The notes under the pieces: model-generated
The model's database searches: none
The model's input: the letters and a program-made list of their open reading frames with translations, nothing else
Told to the model about the DNA's origin: nothing
Part shown: piece after piece, positions 6,321-13,093 of the stretch
Layout of the letters: the number at the start of each line of letters is the position of its first letter
How positions within the stretch are numbered: the first letter of the stretch is position 1
Translations under genes and position numbers: made by a program
NCBI GenBank assembly: GCA_015233705.1
Contig: JADFXE010000007.1
Coordinates: 12,520 to 25,976 of the forward strand
Source: Candidatus Omnitrophota bacterium
Lineage (GTDB): Bacteria > Omnitrophota > Koll11 > Zapsychrales > Fredricksoniimonadaceae
Direction: 5' to 3'
Length of the DNA: 13,457 nt

Positions 6321-7337
6321 TCAAGCCTCTCTGCCGACGGCCTTGGCGACCGCGGCGATATCCTTCATCATTTGTTCAAATTTTTTCGGTAACAGCGACT
6401 GCGCGCCGTCAGAAACAGCTTCCTCGGGATTCTCATGAACCTCGACAACAACCCCGTCTGCCCCGGCCGCGATGCCGGCCTTAGCCACACTGGCCACCAA
6501 CGACCAGCGGCCCGTGCCATGGCTCGGGTCAATGATGACCGGCAGATGCGACTTCTCCTTTACAACCGGAATGGCGTTAATGTCGAGCGTGTTGCGTGTC
6601 TCGGTCTCAAAAGTGCGGATCCCCCGCTCGCAGAGGATCACATCAAAATTGCCGTTGGCCAGGATGTACTCGGCGGACATGAGCCATTCCTTGATCGTCG
6701 AGCTGATGCCGCGCTTGAGAAGCACGGGCTTTCTGGCCTTTCCCACTTCCTTAAGGAGGGTGAAATTCTGCATGTTGCGTGCGCCGATCTGAAGCATGTC
6801 GGCATACCCCGAGATCAGCCCAACATCGCGCGGGTCCATGACCTCGGTCACGGTCGCGATCCCGACCTCATCCCCCACGGCCTTGAGAATGCGCAGCCCC
6901 TCTTCTCCCAACCCCTGAAAATCATACGGCGAGGTCCGCGGCTTGAAAGCGCCGCCGCGCAGTACGGTCGCGCCTGCGGCCTTGACCTTCCTGGCGATCG
7001 ACAAAAGCATATCGTAATTCTCGATCGCGCAGGGACCGGCCATGGCAATGACCTTCTTGCCGCCCGCCGTCACCCCGTCCTTAACCCTAACCACAGAATA
7101 ATCCGGCTTGAACTCACGCGAGACCAGCTTGTACGGCGCCAGAACCGGCATGACCTGCTCAACGCCGGGGAAAGTCTCCAGCGGGATCATCTGCAGCTTG
7201 TCCTCAGGCCCGATAAAACCGATGATCGTGCGCTCAACACCGCGGGAGATATGGGCCTTGAGCCCCAGCAGCCTGGCCTTCTCCTCGATATGCTGGACCT
7301 GAGCCTCCGTCGCATTCTTCTTCAGAACGATGATCAT
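6321..7337 (-). CDS. aroF: 3-deoxy-7-phosphoheptulonate (DAHP) synthase, type I beta
   Basis: The enzyme condenses phosphoenolpyruvate with erythrose-4-phosphate, the entry step of the shikimate pathway. The protein is 338 residues. An N-terminal ferredoxin-like regulatory domain spans about 1-70. The catalytic barrel then shows MAGPCAIEN (99-107), LRGGAFKPRTSPYDFQG (126-142), IGARNMQNF (184-192), LLKRG (206-210) and IDPSHGTGR (269-277), which places it in the KDO8P-synthase-like I beta group. The ATG at 7337 overlaps the hisC stop as ATGA and gives the usual start MIIVLKK; the longer open frame upstream has no family character. The N-terminal domain suggests feedback control by an aromatic amino acid, as in the Thermotoga-type enzyme. 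Confidence 0.96.
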   Translation of the reverse strand: MIIVLKKNATEAQVQHIEEKARLLGLKAHISRGVERTIIGFIGPEDKLQMIPLETFPGVEQVMPVLAPYKLVSREFKPDYSVVRVKDGVTAGGKKVIAMAGPCAIENYDMLLSIARKVKAAGATVLRGGAFKPRTSPYDFQGLGEEGLRILKAVGDEVGIATVTEVMDPRDVGLISGYADMLQIGARNMQNFTLLKEVGKARKPVLLKRGISSTIKEWLMSAEYILANGNFDVILCERGIRTFETETRNTLDINAIPVVKEKSHLPVIIDPSHGTGRWSLVASVAKAGIAAGADGVVVEVHENPEEAVSDGAQSLLPKKFEQMMKDIAAVAKAVGREA

Positions 7338-8425
7338 ATGACATCCTTCAGTGCTTTGAGAAACTTCAGGTTCTCTTTCGGCGTCCCGATCGTCACGCGG
7401 ATATAATTCTGCAAGCCCCACACGCTCATGTCGCGGATGATGACGCCCTTCTTCAAAAGCGCCTGCGCAACCTCGCGGCTATCTCTCGGAACCTTGACCT
7501 GGATGAAATTGGTGCAGCCCTTACTGAACTCAATGCCCATTTTCGCCAGGGACTTGCAAAGAAGTTCCCGCTCTTGGCCGATTTCACGCAGGATCTTCTG
7601 GTAATATGCGCTATCCTCAAGCGCTGCCATAGCCGCGACCTGCGCCAGGGAAGTCACATTGAACGGCTCCCGCGCACGGTTCATCAGGTCAGCGACCTCG
7701 GGACTAGCCGCCGCATAACCGATACGCAAGCCCGCCAGACCATATATCTTGGAAAAAGTCCGCGCCACAATGATATTCTTGCGTGCCCTCACCAGCGCCA
7801 GCGTGTCCGGATAATCCTTCTGCTTGGCGGCAAATTCAAAATAGGCTTCGTCGAAGAATACCAGCACATCCTCTGGCAGGCCGTCCAAAAATTCGGCCAC
7901 CTCGGCTCTGGTCGCATACTGCCCTGAAGGGTTGTCCGGGTTCCCGATAAAAACGATCTTGGTCCTGGGCGTGATCGCAGCCTTCATCGCAGGAAGATCG
8001 TAACGCAGACCCTTGAGCGGCACCTCGACCAGCTTGGCGCCGACCGCAGTCGAGGCAATGGAATAAACCAAGAACGAAGGCTTGGCCATCACGACCTCAT
8101 CACCTTCATTGATAAAAGCGCGCAAGGCCAGCACGATGACCTCATCTGACCCGCAGCCAAAAACAAACTGCTCAGGCGCGACCTTGAGACGCTTGGCCAA
8201 CATCGTGCGCAACGCAAAACACGAACCATCCGGATAGCGATTGAGGGTCTTGGCTTCCTTGGCGATCGCCTTCAGCACCTTGGCCGACGGGCCGTACGGA
8301 TTCTCATTGGAGGCCAGCTTGATCACGTCCTTCAAGCCCAGCTCGCGCTTGACCTCTTCAATGGGTTTTCCCGGAACGTAAGGCTTGATCTTTAGGATGT
8401 TAGGATTCGCTCGTTCTTTCATCAT
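7334..8425 (-). CDS. hisC: Histidinol-phosphate / aromatic aminotransferase, HisC family
   Basis: This is a fold-type I PLP aminotransferase of 363 residues. Visible features are KLASNENPYGPS (36-47), the substrate and cofactor block GNPDNPSG (161-168), FDEAYFEF (191-198) and the PLP lysine K226 in TFSKIYGLAGLRIGY. A C-terminal YIRVTIGTPKENLKF completes the family pattern. The ATG at 8425 gives the expected N-terminus NPNILKIKPYVPGKPIEEV; the Shine-Dalgarno region is weak. It lies between pheA and aroF, so it likely transaminates phenylpyruvate and hydroxyphenylpyruvate, perhaps as well as imidazole acetol phosphate. No other his gene is present. HisC-family enzymes are known to act on aromatic keto acids; the actual specificity here is inferred. 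Confidence 0.92.
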   Translation of the reverse strand: MMKERANPNILKIKPYVPGKPIEEVKRELGLKDVIKLASNENPYGPSAKVLKAIAKEAKTLNRYPDGSCFALRTMLAKRLKVAPEQFVFGCGSDEVIVLALRAFINEGDEVVMAKPSFLVYSIASTAVGAKLVEVPLKGLRYDLPAMKAAITPRTKIVFIGNPDNPSGQYATRAEVAEFLDGLPEDVLVFFDEAYFEFAAKQKDYPDTLALVRARKNIIVARTFSKIYGLAGLRIGYAAASPEVADLMNRAREPFNVTSLAQVAAMAALEDSAYYQKILREIGQERELLCKSLAKMGIEFSKGCTNFIQVKVPRDSREVAQALLKKGVIIRDMSVWGLQNYIRVTIGTPKENLKFLKALKDVI

Positions 8426-8438
8426 ATCTGTGCTTTCT

Positions 8439-9500
8439 TTACGCCGGATAAGAGCCCAGGACCTTGAGGAATTTGCACATCCCCTCAAGCTGCCCCAAAG
8501 CCTTCTGCACTTTCTTGTCTTCACGATGGCCGACCAGGTCCACAAAGAAATAATAATCCCACGCCTTCTTCTTGATCGGCCGGGATTCGATCTTGGTCAG
8601 ATTGATCGTATTCCTGGCAAAAGGCGCCAGCATCGCGTACAGAACGCCGGGCCGGTCCTTGATCGAGAACACGATCGACGTGCGGTCGTTTCCCGTCGGA
8701 GGGGCATCTTCACGGCCGATCACAAAGAATCGCGTGGCATTGTGCGCGATATCCTGAATGTTCGCCTTGAGCACCTTGAGTCCGTAGATCTTGGCGCAGT
8801 CCAGAGGCGCGATCGCTGCCGCACCTTTTTCCTTCGCCGCGATCTTGGCCGCATCTGTTGTCGACGCTACACTGACCTGCGCCACCCTTTCCGGCGGAAG
8901 ATGAGCCAGAAGCCAGGCCCGGCACTGCCCCAAGACCTGCGGGTTGGAATAAACTTTCCTGATCTTCTCAATCGGGCATTGGGCCATCAGATTGTGCGTG
9001 ATCCTGACCGTGACCTGAGCGCAGACCTGCAGCTCGGAATCCGCCAGCACATCCGCCGTATGCGTCACGGTGCCCTCGACAGAATTCTCGATCGGCACCA
9101 CCCCGTAATCGCAATCCTCATGCTCAACCCGCTGAAAAACCTCCCAAATGCTCGGCACGCCGACACAGGTCACCTGCGAACCGAACTTGCGGCGGGCTGC
9201 CGAATAGGAATTCGATCCTTCCGCTCCAAGATAAGAAATGCGCAGCGCCTTCTCCAACGCGATCGACGAAGACATGATCTCGCGGTAAACAGCCTCGACC
9301 GCCTCACCAGACATCGGGCCCTCGTTCAGGGCCTTCAGACGGTCCAGAACCTGACGCTCGCGCTCAGGGGCATAGATCCCCTTGTTGTGCTTGAGCTTGG
9401 CCTTGCCGACCTCAAGTGAAACGCGGGCACGGTCGCTTAACAGAGCCATCAGCCTGGTATCGATCACATCAATTTTCCGGCGGAGTTTGCTGAGATCCAT
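8439..9500 (-). CDS. pheA: Bifunctional chorismate mutase / prephenate dehydratase
   Basis: The protein converts chorismate to prephenate and then to phenylpyruvate. It has 353 residues in three parts. A chorismate mutase domain spans about 1-85 (LRRKIDVIDTRLMALLSDRA). The dehydratase domain, about 87-265, has YLGAEGSNSYS, PIENSVEGTV and the catalytic TRF at 256-258. A C-terminal ACT domain has DRPGVLYAML and the ESRP motif at 305-308, which binds phenylalanine for feedback inhibition. The ATG at 9500 is set by a strong GAGGAG about eight bases upstream; that ribosome binding site and the first 32 bases of the gene lie within the end of scpB. It lies 13 bases before hisC. Stop TAA. Confidence 0.97.
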   Translation of the reverse strand: MDLSKLRRKIDVIDTRLMALLSDRARVSLEVGKAKLKHNKGIYAPERERQVLDRLKALNEGPMSGEAVEAVYREIMSSSIALEKALRISYLGAEGSNSYSAARRKFGSQVTCVGVPSIWEVFQRVEHEDCDYGVVPIENSVEGTVTHTADVLADSELQVCAQVTVRITHNLMAQCPIEKIRKVYSNPQVLGQCRAWLLAHLPPERVAQVSVASTTDAAKIAAKEKGAAAIAPLDCAKIYGLKVLKANIQDIAHNATRFFVIGREDAPPTGNDRTSIVFSIKDRPGVLYAMLAPFARNTINLTKIESRPIKKKAWDYYFFVDLVGHREDKKVQKALGQLEGMCKFLKVLGSYPA

Positions 9501-10329
9501 TGTCTTTCTCCTCAGAACTGTTCTCACTCATGAGCCGCGCCTGCCCGCTGGATTCGCCCAGCGTCTGCGGTTCGACAAAGCCGGGAATATCCCCGGCGCC
9601 TTTTTCCAGTTCTTCAATATCAAGCCTCGTGCGTGCCCGGGCCAATTCCTCGTGCACCTCTTCCGGAGTCACCGAAGTAACCACAGGCGCCTCTTCTGTC
9701 GTCGACGCTGGCATTGGGGCAGCTTCAGCCACAGGCGGCTCCTCAGTAACGGCAGGATCCGAATTGGCCGTCGGAGCCACTTCATTGGTCTTGGCCATGA
9801 GCATGGGAAACTCTTCCAATTTGGGAAGGTCTTCCAGCGAGCGCAGGCCGAAATATTCCAGGAACTGCTGGGTCGTGCCGTAAACATAGGGCCGTCCCGG
9901 GACTTCCTTGCGGCCTGTGATCTTGATCAGCCCCTTGTTCAGCAAATGCATGACAACTCCGTCGGAGTTAACCCCACGGATGAGTTCCACATCGGTACGC
10001 GAGACTGGCTGTTTGTAGGCAATGATCGCAAGCGTCTCCAGCGCCGGCCGCGACAATTTCTCTTTATGGCGTGTCTTATAAAATTCACGGATATACGCGG
10101 CATAGGCCGGGCTCGAAAGCATCTGAAAACCATTGGCGATCTCGATGATCGCGATGCCCCTGCTGACCTGCGCGTACTCGGCCATGAGCGTCTGCACCGC
10201 CGTGCGGACATCCGCCACATGCGCGGCGCCAACCGCATCCTTCAGCTGGTCAAGCGTGACCGGCTTCTCGCTTACGAACAACAATGCCTCAACTGCGCCC
10301 TTCAAATGATCCATCTGTGCCTGGTCCAT
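9469..10329 (-). CDS. scpB: Segregation and condensation protein B with long acidic tail
   Basis: ScpB is the kleisin-associated winged-helix subunit of the SMC-ScpAB condensin complex. The core spans about 1-175, starting with HLKGAVEALLFVSEKPVTLDQL and including LSRPALETLAIIAYKQPVSR (92-111), IRGVNSDGVV (117-126) and GRPYVYGTTQQFLEYFGL (145-162), all typical. The remaining 110 residues are rich in proline, alanine, threonine and acidic residues and look disordered, with a short charged helix near 223-243. The total of 286 residues is well above the roughly 200 usual for Bacillus-like ScpB. The ATG at 10329 overlaps the ruvA stop as TGATG. No scpA is visible in the window, although the two are often adjacent. 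Confidence 0.93.
   Translation of the reverse strand: MDQAQMDHLKGAVEALLFVSEKPVTLDQLKDAVGAAHVADVRTAVQTLMAEYAQVSRGIAIIEIANGFQMLSSPAYAAYIREFYKTRHKEKLSRPALETLAIIAYKQPVSRTDVELIRGVNSDGVVMHLLNKGLIKITGRKEVPGRPYVYGTTQQFLEYFGLRSLEDLPKLEEFPMLMAKTNEVAPTANSDPAVTEEPPVAEAAPMPASTTEEAPVVTSVTPEEVHEELARARTRLDIEELEKGAGDIPGFVEPQTLGESSGQARLMSENSSEEKDNGSQQTPPEN
9505..9512 (-). promoter_or_regulatory. Ribosome binding site of pheA inside scpB
   Basis: The minus-strand bases GAGGAGAA sit about eight bases before the pheA ATG at 9500 and inside the scpB frame. They decide the pheA start among several possible codons and suggest that pheA is translated from its own site on the scpB transcript. Confidence 0.6.
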
Positions 10330-10955
10330 CAGCGTGCCACCCTTTGTTTATAGATCTCGTTCAAAAGTTCTTCCGCTGTACTGATCGCCTTGTTGCGCTC
10401 CAAGGCTTTTCTGATCATCTCCTCAGCCTCGGCCTTCTTGTACTGAAGCTGACCCAGGACCTCCAGAGCTTCGTCCCTGAACGCCGCCGGAACCGATGAT
10501 TCCTCACGCACAGCCTTATCCTGAATGAGCCCGAAACGGCTCACCTTGCCCTGCAGTTTCGCGACCACATCCTTGGCCTTCTGCTGGCCGATCCCCGGCA
10601 ATGTCTTTAAGAAAGCAATGTCCCCCTGATCAATGGCCGCGGCAATCTCGGCGATCGAACGGTCAAGAGCCTTCACAGCGGCCTTGGGACCGATTCCCGA
10701 GACAGAGATGAACTGCAGAAAGAATTCCTTCTCGATCTCATTTAGAAATCCCACCAAAACCGGCATGCCCGACGAAGGGCCGATCTGAAAATAATGATGC
10801 GTGATCAGCGTGACCGTGCCGTCCGGCGCCTGGGCGCTTTCGAGCCGCTGCGCGACCGAGGAAGGGACCTGGACCTCATAAAAAATCCCGCCGGCATCGA
10901 GGATAACGGCGAGATCCTTTTTCTCAACGATCTTTCCCTGAAGACGAGCTATCAT
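10329..10955 (-). CDS. ruvA: Holliday junction DNA helicase subunit RuvA
   Basis: RuvA binds four-way junctions as a tetramer and loads the RuvB motor. The 208-residue protein starts MIARLQGKIVEKK, the usual OB-fold N-terminus. Two helix-hairpin-helix motifs follow: VSGIGPKAAVKAL (about 85-97) and LPGIGQQKAKDVV (119-131). After a variable linker, a C-terminal three-helix domain that contacts RuvB spans about 158-203 (DEALEVLGQLQYKKAEAEEMI). The ATG at 10955 overlaps the ruvC stop as ATGA. The following gene is scpB instead of the more common ruvB. Identity is secure. Confidence 0.97.
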   Translation of the reverse strand: MIARLQGKIVEKKDLAVILDAGGIFYEVQVPSSVAQRLESAQAPDGTVTLITHHYFQIGPSSGMPVLVGFLNEIEKEFFLQFISVSGIGPKAAVKALDRSIAEIAAAIDQGDIAFLKTLPGIGQQKAKDVVAKLQGKVSRFGLIQDKAVREESSVPAAFRDEALEVLGQLQYKKAEAEEMIRKALERNKAISTAEELLNEIYKQRVAR

Positions 10956-11437
10956 TGCACGAACCTGCTCATCGATGCCTGCCCCAGAGCGAGCGCGAGC
11001 GCATCAGATGCATCCAATGTCAATCTTTCCGGATCGATCTTAAGCACATTTGCCACCACGCGCCGGGTCTGCTCCTTGGTGGCGTTCCCGTTACCGACCA
11101 CGGCCTTGCGGATGCGCTTCACGCTATACTCCACCAGCTTCACCTGACGCTGCGCGCACACCAGACAAATGACACCGCGCGCATGCCCCATGATCGAGGC
11201 GGTCAAAGGATGCTTGTAATGGGCATACAACTTTTCCAGGACCAGCACGTCCGGCCTGTGCCGGACAACGATCTCATCCAAAAGCGTATGTATCTTAAAG
11301 AGCTTGTTCTCGATCGTATCGCGCGCCCTGGGCTCGATCGTGCCGACGTCGATCGGCTTCACCCGCCCCGCGCTGTCGATCTCGATCACTCCGAACCCCG
11401 TGGCCTTCAGGCCCGGGTCAATGCCCAAGATCTTCAT
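10952..11437 (-). CDS. ruvC: Crossover junction endodeoxyribonuclease RuvC
   Basis: RuvC resolves Holliday junctions by paired cuts. The 161-residue protein has the RNase H-like fold with a complete acidic set: D7 in LGIDPG, E68 in VLEKLY, and D142 and D145 in LDASDALALALG. The usual HARGVI block is at 85-90 and the KRIRKAVVGNGNATKEQ segment at 107-123. The ATG at 11437 gives the normal MKILGIDPGL start; its Shine-Dalgarno region (GGGGATCGG) is weak. The yebC-ruvC-ruvA order is widespread in bacteria. It starts 42 bases after the yebC stop. Confidence 0.97.
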   Translation of the reverse strand: MKILGIDPGLKATGFGVIEIDSAGRVKPIDVGTIEPRARDTIENKLFKIHTLLDEIVVRHRPDVLVLEKLYAHYKHPLTASIMGHARGVICLVCAQRQVKLVEYSVKRIRKAVVGNGNATKEQTRRVVANVLKIDPERLTLDASDALALALGQASMSRFVQ

Positions 11438-11479
11438 AGCACCGATCCCCAGCCGCTAACCCAGCCACCGCATGAATAC

Positions 11480-12235
11480 TTACTCGGCCGTTGCTGCGGC
11501 CATGTCCTCATCGGAAATATCAAAGTTGGCGTAGACGTTCTGGACATCCTCGTAATCTTCCAGCGCTTCGATCACGCCAAGCACGGTCTTCACTTCATTG
11601 ACTCCCGCGACCTTAACGGTCGTGGTCGGAAGCATTGTGACCTCAGCTGACTTGATCGCAACCTTCTTGGCCTCGAGCGCGGAACGAACCGCTTCCAAAA
11701 CTGCCGGAGGAGTCGTGATCTCGTACACATCTCCCTGCGTTGACATGTCTTCAGCGCCCGCTTCCAGAACGATATCCATCAGCTGATCTTCCGCGATCGC
11801 CTTGGCTTCGACAACGATCAAACCCTTCTTGTTGAACAAAAACGCCGTGCTGCCCGGGCTCGCCAGACTGCCGTTTTTCTTGTTGAGAATGTTACGCACT
11901 TCCGCGGTCGTACGGTTCTTGTTATCCGTCAACCCTTCGATAAAGAGCGCGACCCCGCCCTGTGCATAAGCATCAAACGTAAACGACTCATAAACAACTC
12001 CGGGAAGTTCCCCGGTCCCTTTCTTGATCCCGTTCTCAATATTCGATGACGGCATATTGATCGTACGCGCGCGGGCGATCGCTGTCCGCAGACGGGGATT
12101 TGTGTTCGGGTCGCCACCGCCTTCTTTGGCCGCTGTCGTGATCTCACGCGTGATCTTGGTGAATGCGGCACCCCGTTTGGCGTCTGCCGCGCCTTTTGCA
12201 TGCTTGATTTTTGCCCATTTTGAATGACCTGACAT
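11480..12235 (-). CDS. yebC: YebC/PmpR family protein
   Basis: YebC-family proteins are described as DNA-binding transcriptional regulators; some members also help ribosomes through proline-rich stretches. This one is 251 residues, the usual length, starting MSGHSKWAKIKHAKGAADAKRG with the family-typical AFTKITREI. The central IENGIKKGTG and the segment YEGYG-like VVYESFTFDAYAQGG follow, and an acidic C-terminus ends DMAAATAE. The ATG at 12235 is set by an excellent AAGGAGG five bases upstream. The gene lies about 70 bases after rnpB and precedes ruvC. Stop TAA. Confidence 0.96.
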   Translation of the reverse strand: MSGHSKWAKIKHAKGAADAKRGAAFTKITREITTAAKEGGGDPNTNPRLRTAIARARTINMPSSNIENGIKKGTGELPGVVYESFTFDAYAQGGVALFIEGLTDNKNRTTAEVRNILNKKNGSLASPGSTAFLFNKKGLIVVEAKAIAEDQLMDIVLEAGAEDMSTQGDVYEITTPPAVLEAVRSALEAKKVAIKSAEVTMLPTTTVKVAGVNEVKTVLGVIEALEDYEDVQNVYANFDISDEDMAAATAE

Positions 12236-12305
12236 GATACCTCCTTAACCACTGTTAATAAAATCTACCCGTCAGCAATCTCCCGTCTGACTTTTCTATC
12301 AAATC
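12236..12305. other. Spacer between rnpB and yebC
   Basis: These 70 bases hold the trailer of rnpB and the leader of yebC. On the minus strand a weak five-base stem GTCAG/CTGAC encloses eleven bases and is followed by a T-rich stretch. I do not consider it a convincing terminator. An imperfect direct repeat, AGACGGGAGATT and TGACGGGTAGATT, is also present. No canonical promoter was recognised. Confidence 0.4.
12240..12246 (-). promoter_or_regulatory. Strong ribosome binding site of yebC
   Basis: The minus-strand AAGGAGG lies four to five bases before the yebC ATG at 12235. It is the best Shine-Dalgarno sequence in the window and fixes the yebC start. Confidence 0.7.
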
Positions 12306-12699
12306 AAGTGAGCCACATAAGCCGAGTTCTGTTCCCTCGCTTGCGCGTCGGGGATGGCCATCCAACTGACTCCTCCGGTTGCCCGGGGGACTCTTGCGGC
12401 CTACCCGAAGATACGGACGATGCGGATAGCATCGCGCCTCAGGCATATCTTTCCATCAAGGTCAGGGCAGCTGTTACGCCTGCCCCGATGGTTGACGCCT
12501 GAGAACTCTCCTCTGTCTGGCCTTGCTCCATGCAGAGATTGCCGCGTTTCACTCCCCACTGAAGGGGCTCGTCTCTGTGGCTCTGATCACCCGCCGGCCG
12601 AAACCGGCGTTTCCCGCGTTATCGGGATGCATTATCCTGCGGAGCTCGGACTTTCCTCTCCGATGTAAAAAACATCAGAGCGGCCATCATGGCTCACTT
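12306..12699 (-). ncRNA. rnpB: RNase P RNA, bacterial A-like
   Basis: This is the catalytic RNA that matures tRNA 5' ends. On the minus strand the conserved P4 5' block GAGGAAAGTCCGAGCTCC is followed by GGAGCAAGGCCA (P15/P16 region), GGGTAGGCCGCAAGAG, and the closing block ACAGAACTCGGCTTAT. Ends were set by a perfect nine-base P1: AAGTGAGCC at 12691-12699 pairs with GGCTCACTT at 12306-12314. A P3 hairpin with a U-rich loop is at 12658-12680. An additional hairpin with a GCAA tetraloop is at 12334-12353, resembling P19. P13 and P14 as in E. coli appear to be absent. About 394 bases. The first 68 bases overlap the end of the RNase H gene. I see no clear promoter, so it may be processed from a longer transcript. 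Confidence 0.95.
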
Positions 12700-13093
12700 T
12701 TTTTCTAAGAGCGGACGTGGCCAGGCGGTCGGCTTCCTTGTTCTCCTCCCGCGGGACCACTTTAAACTCAACCTTCTTGAAACCTTTCAAAAGCTGCAGG
12801 GCTTCCTGATGAAGCGGGATCATGTTCGGATGCTTCACCTTGTACTCGCCCTTGAGCTGATAGAACAAAAGCTGACTGTCGGTGCGAACCTTGATATGCT
12901 CGGCCTTGAGCGTGCCCAGCTCAACCAGGCCGCGGATCATGGCCTTGTACTCGGCGACATTGTTCGTTGTCTCGCCGATCGGCTCGGACACGGTCTTAAC
13001 GGTCTTGCCGTCGCAGGTGATAAAAACACCGATCCCCGCCGGACCGGGATTGCCGCTGCAGGCGCCATCCGTGAAGATCTCAAAGACCTTCAT
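12632..13093 (-). CDS. rnhA: RNase HI-like protein, 3' end overlapping rnpB
   Basis: RNase HI cuts the RNA strand of RNA-DNA hybrids. The 153-residue frame has the full DEDD set: D9 in FTDGACSGNPGPAG, E48 in NNVAEYKAM, D72 in VRTDSQLL and D122 in NKEADRLA. The family domain is complete by about residue 130. The last 22 codons (from K132) are encoded by the 5' part of rnpB, ending GEESPSSAG with a TAA stop, and show no family character. The ATG at 13093 overlaps the preceding stop as TGATG, with AGGAAG in front; a GTG one codon earlier is possible. An A7 run lies at codons 130-132, and both other frames stop just after it. Gene symbol by family; it could be annotated as an RNase H-like protein. 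Confidence 0.92.
   Translation of the reverse strand: MKVFEIFTDGACSGNPGPAGIGVFITCDGKTVKTVSEPIGETTNNVAEYKAMIRGLVELGTLKAEHIKVRTDSQLLFYQLKGEYKVKHPNMIPLHQEALQLLKGFKKVEFKVVPREENKEADRLATSALRKKVSHDGRSDVFYIGEESPSSAG

Noticed and set aside
6435..7406. Long plus-strand open frame of 323 codons
   Set aside because: It is the antisense of aroF, which has all family motifs. The plus frame has no recognisable motif and an arginine-, histidine- and leucine-rich composition typical of mirrored codon bias.
8385..9419. Plus-strand open frame of 344 codons, and another of 323 codons at 9382-10353
   Set aside because: Both mirror pheA, hisC and scpB coding sequence. No ribosome binding site or family pattern supports them.
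12260..12300. Intrinsic terminator for rnpB
   Set aside because: Only a five-pair stem with an eleven-base loop, and the following T tract is interrupted; too weak to call.
12354..12668. Plus-strand open frames, and a minus-strand frame at 12255-12446, within rnpB
   Set aside because: The region is explained by RNase P RNA with its conserved blocks and pairing; these frames match no protein family.
12658..12680. Stem followed by T run resembling a terminator for the RNase H gene
   Set aside because: The T run is the loop of the RNase P P3 hairpin (CTCTGATGT / ACATCGGAG), not a tail behind a stem.
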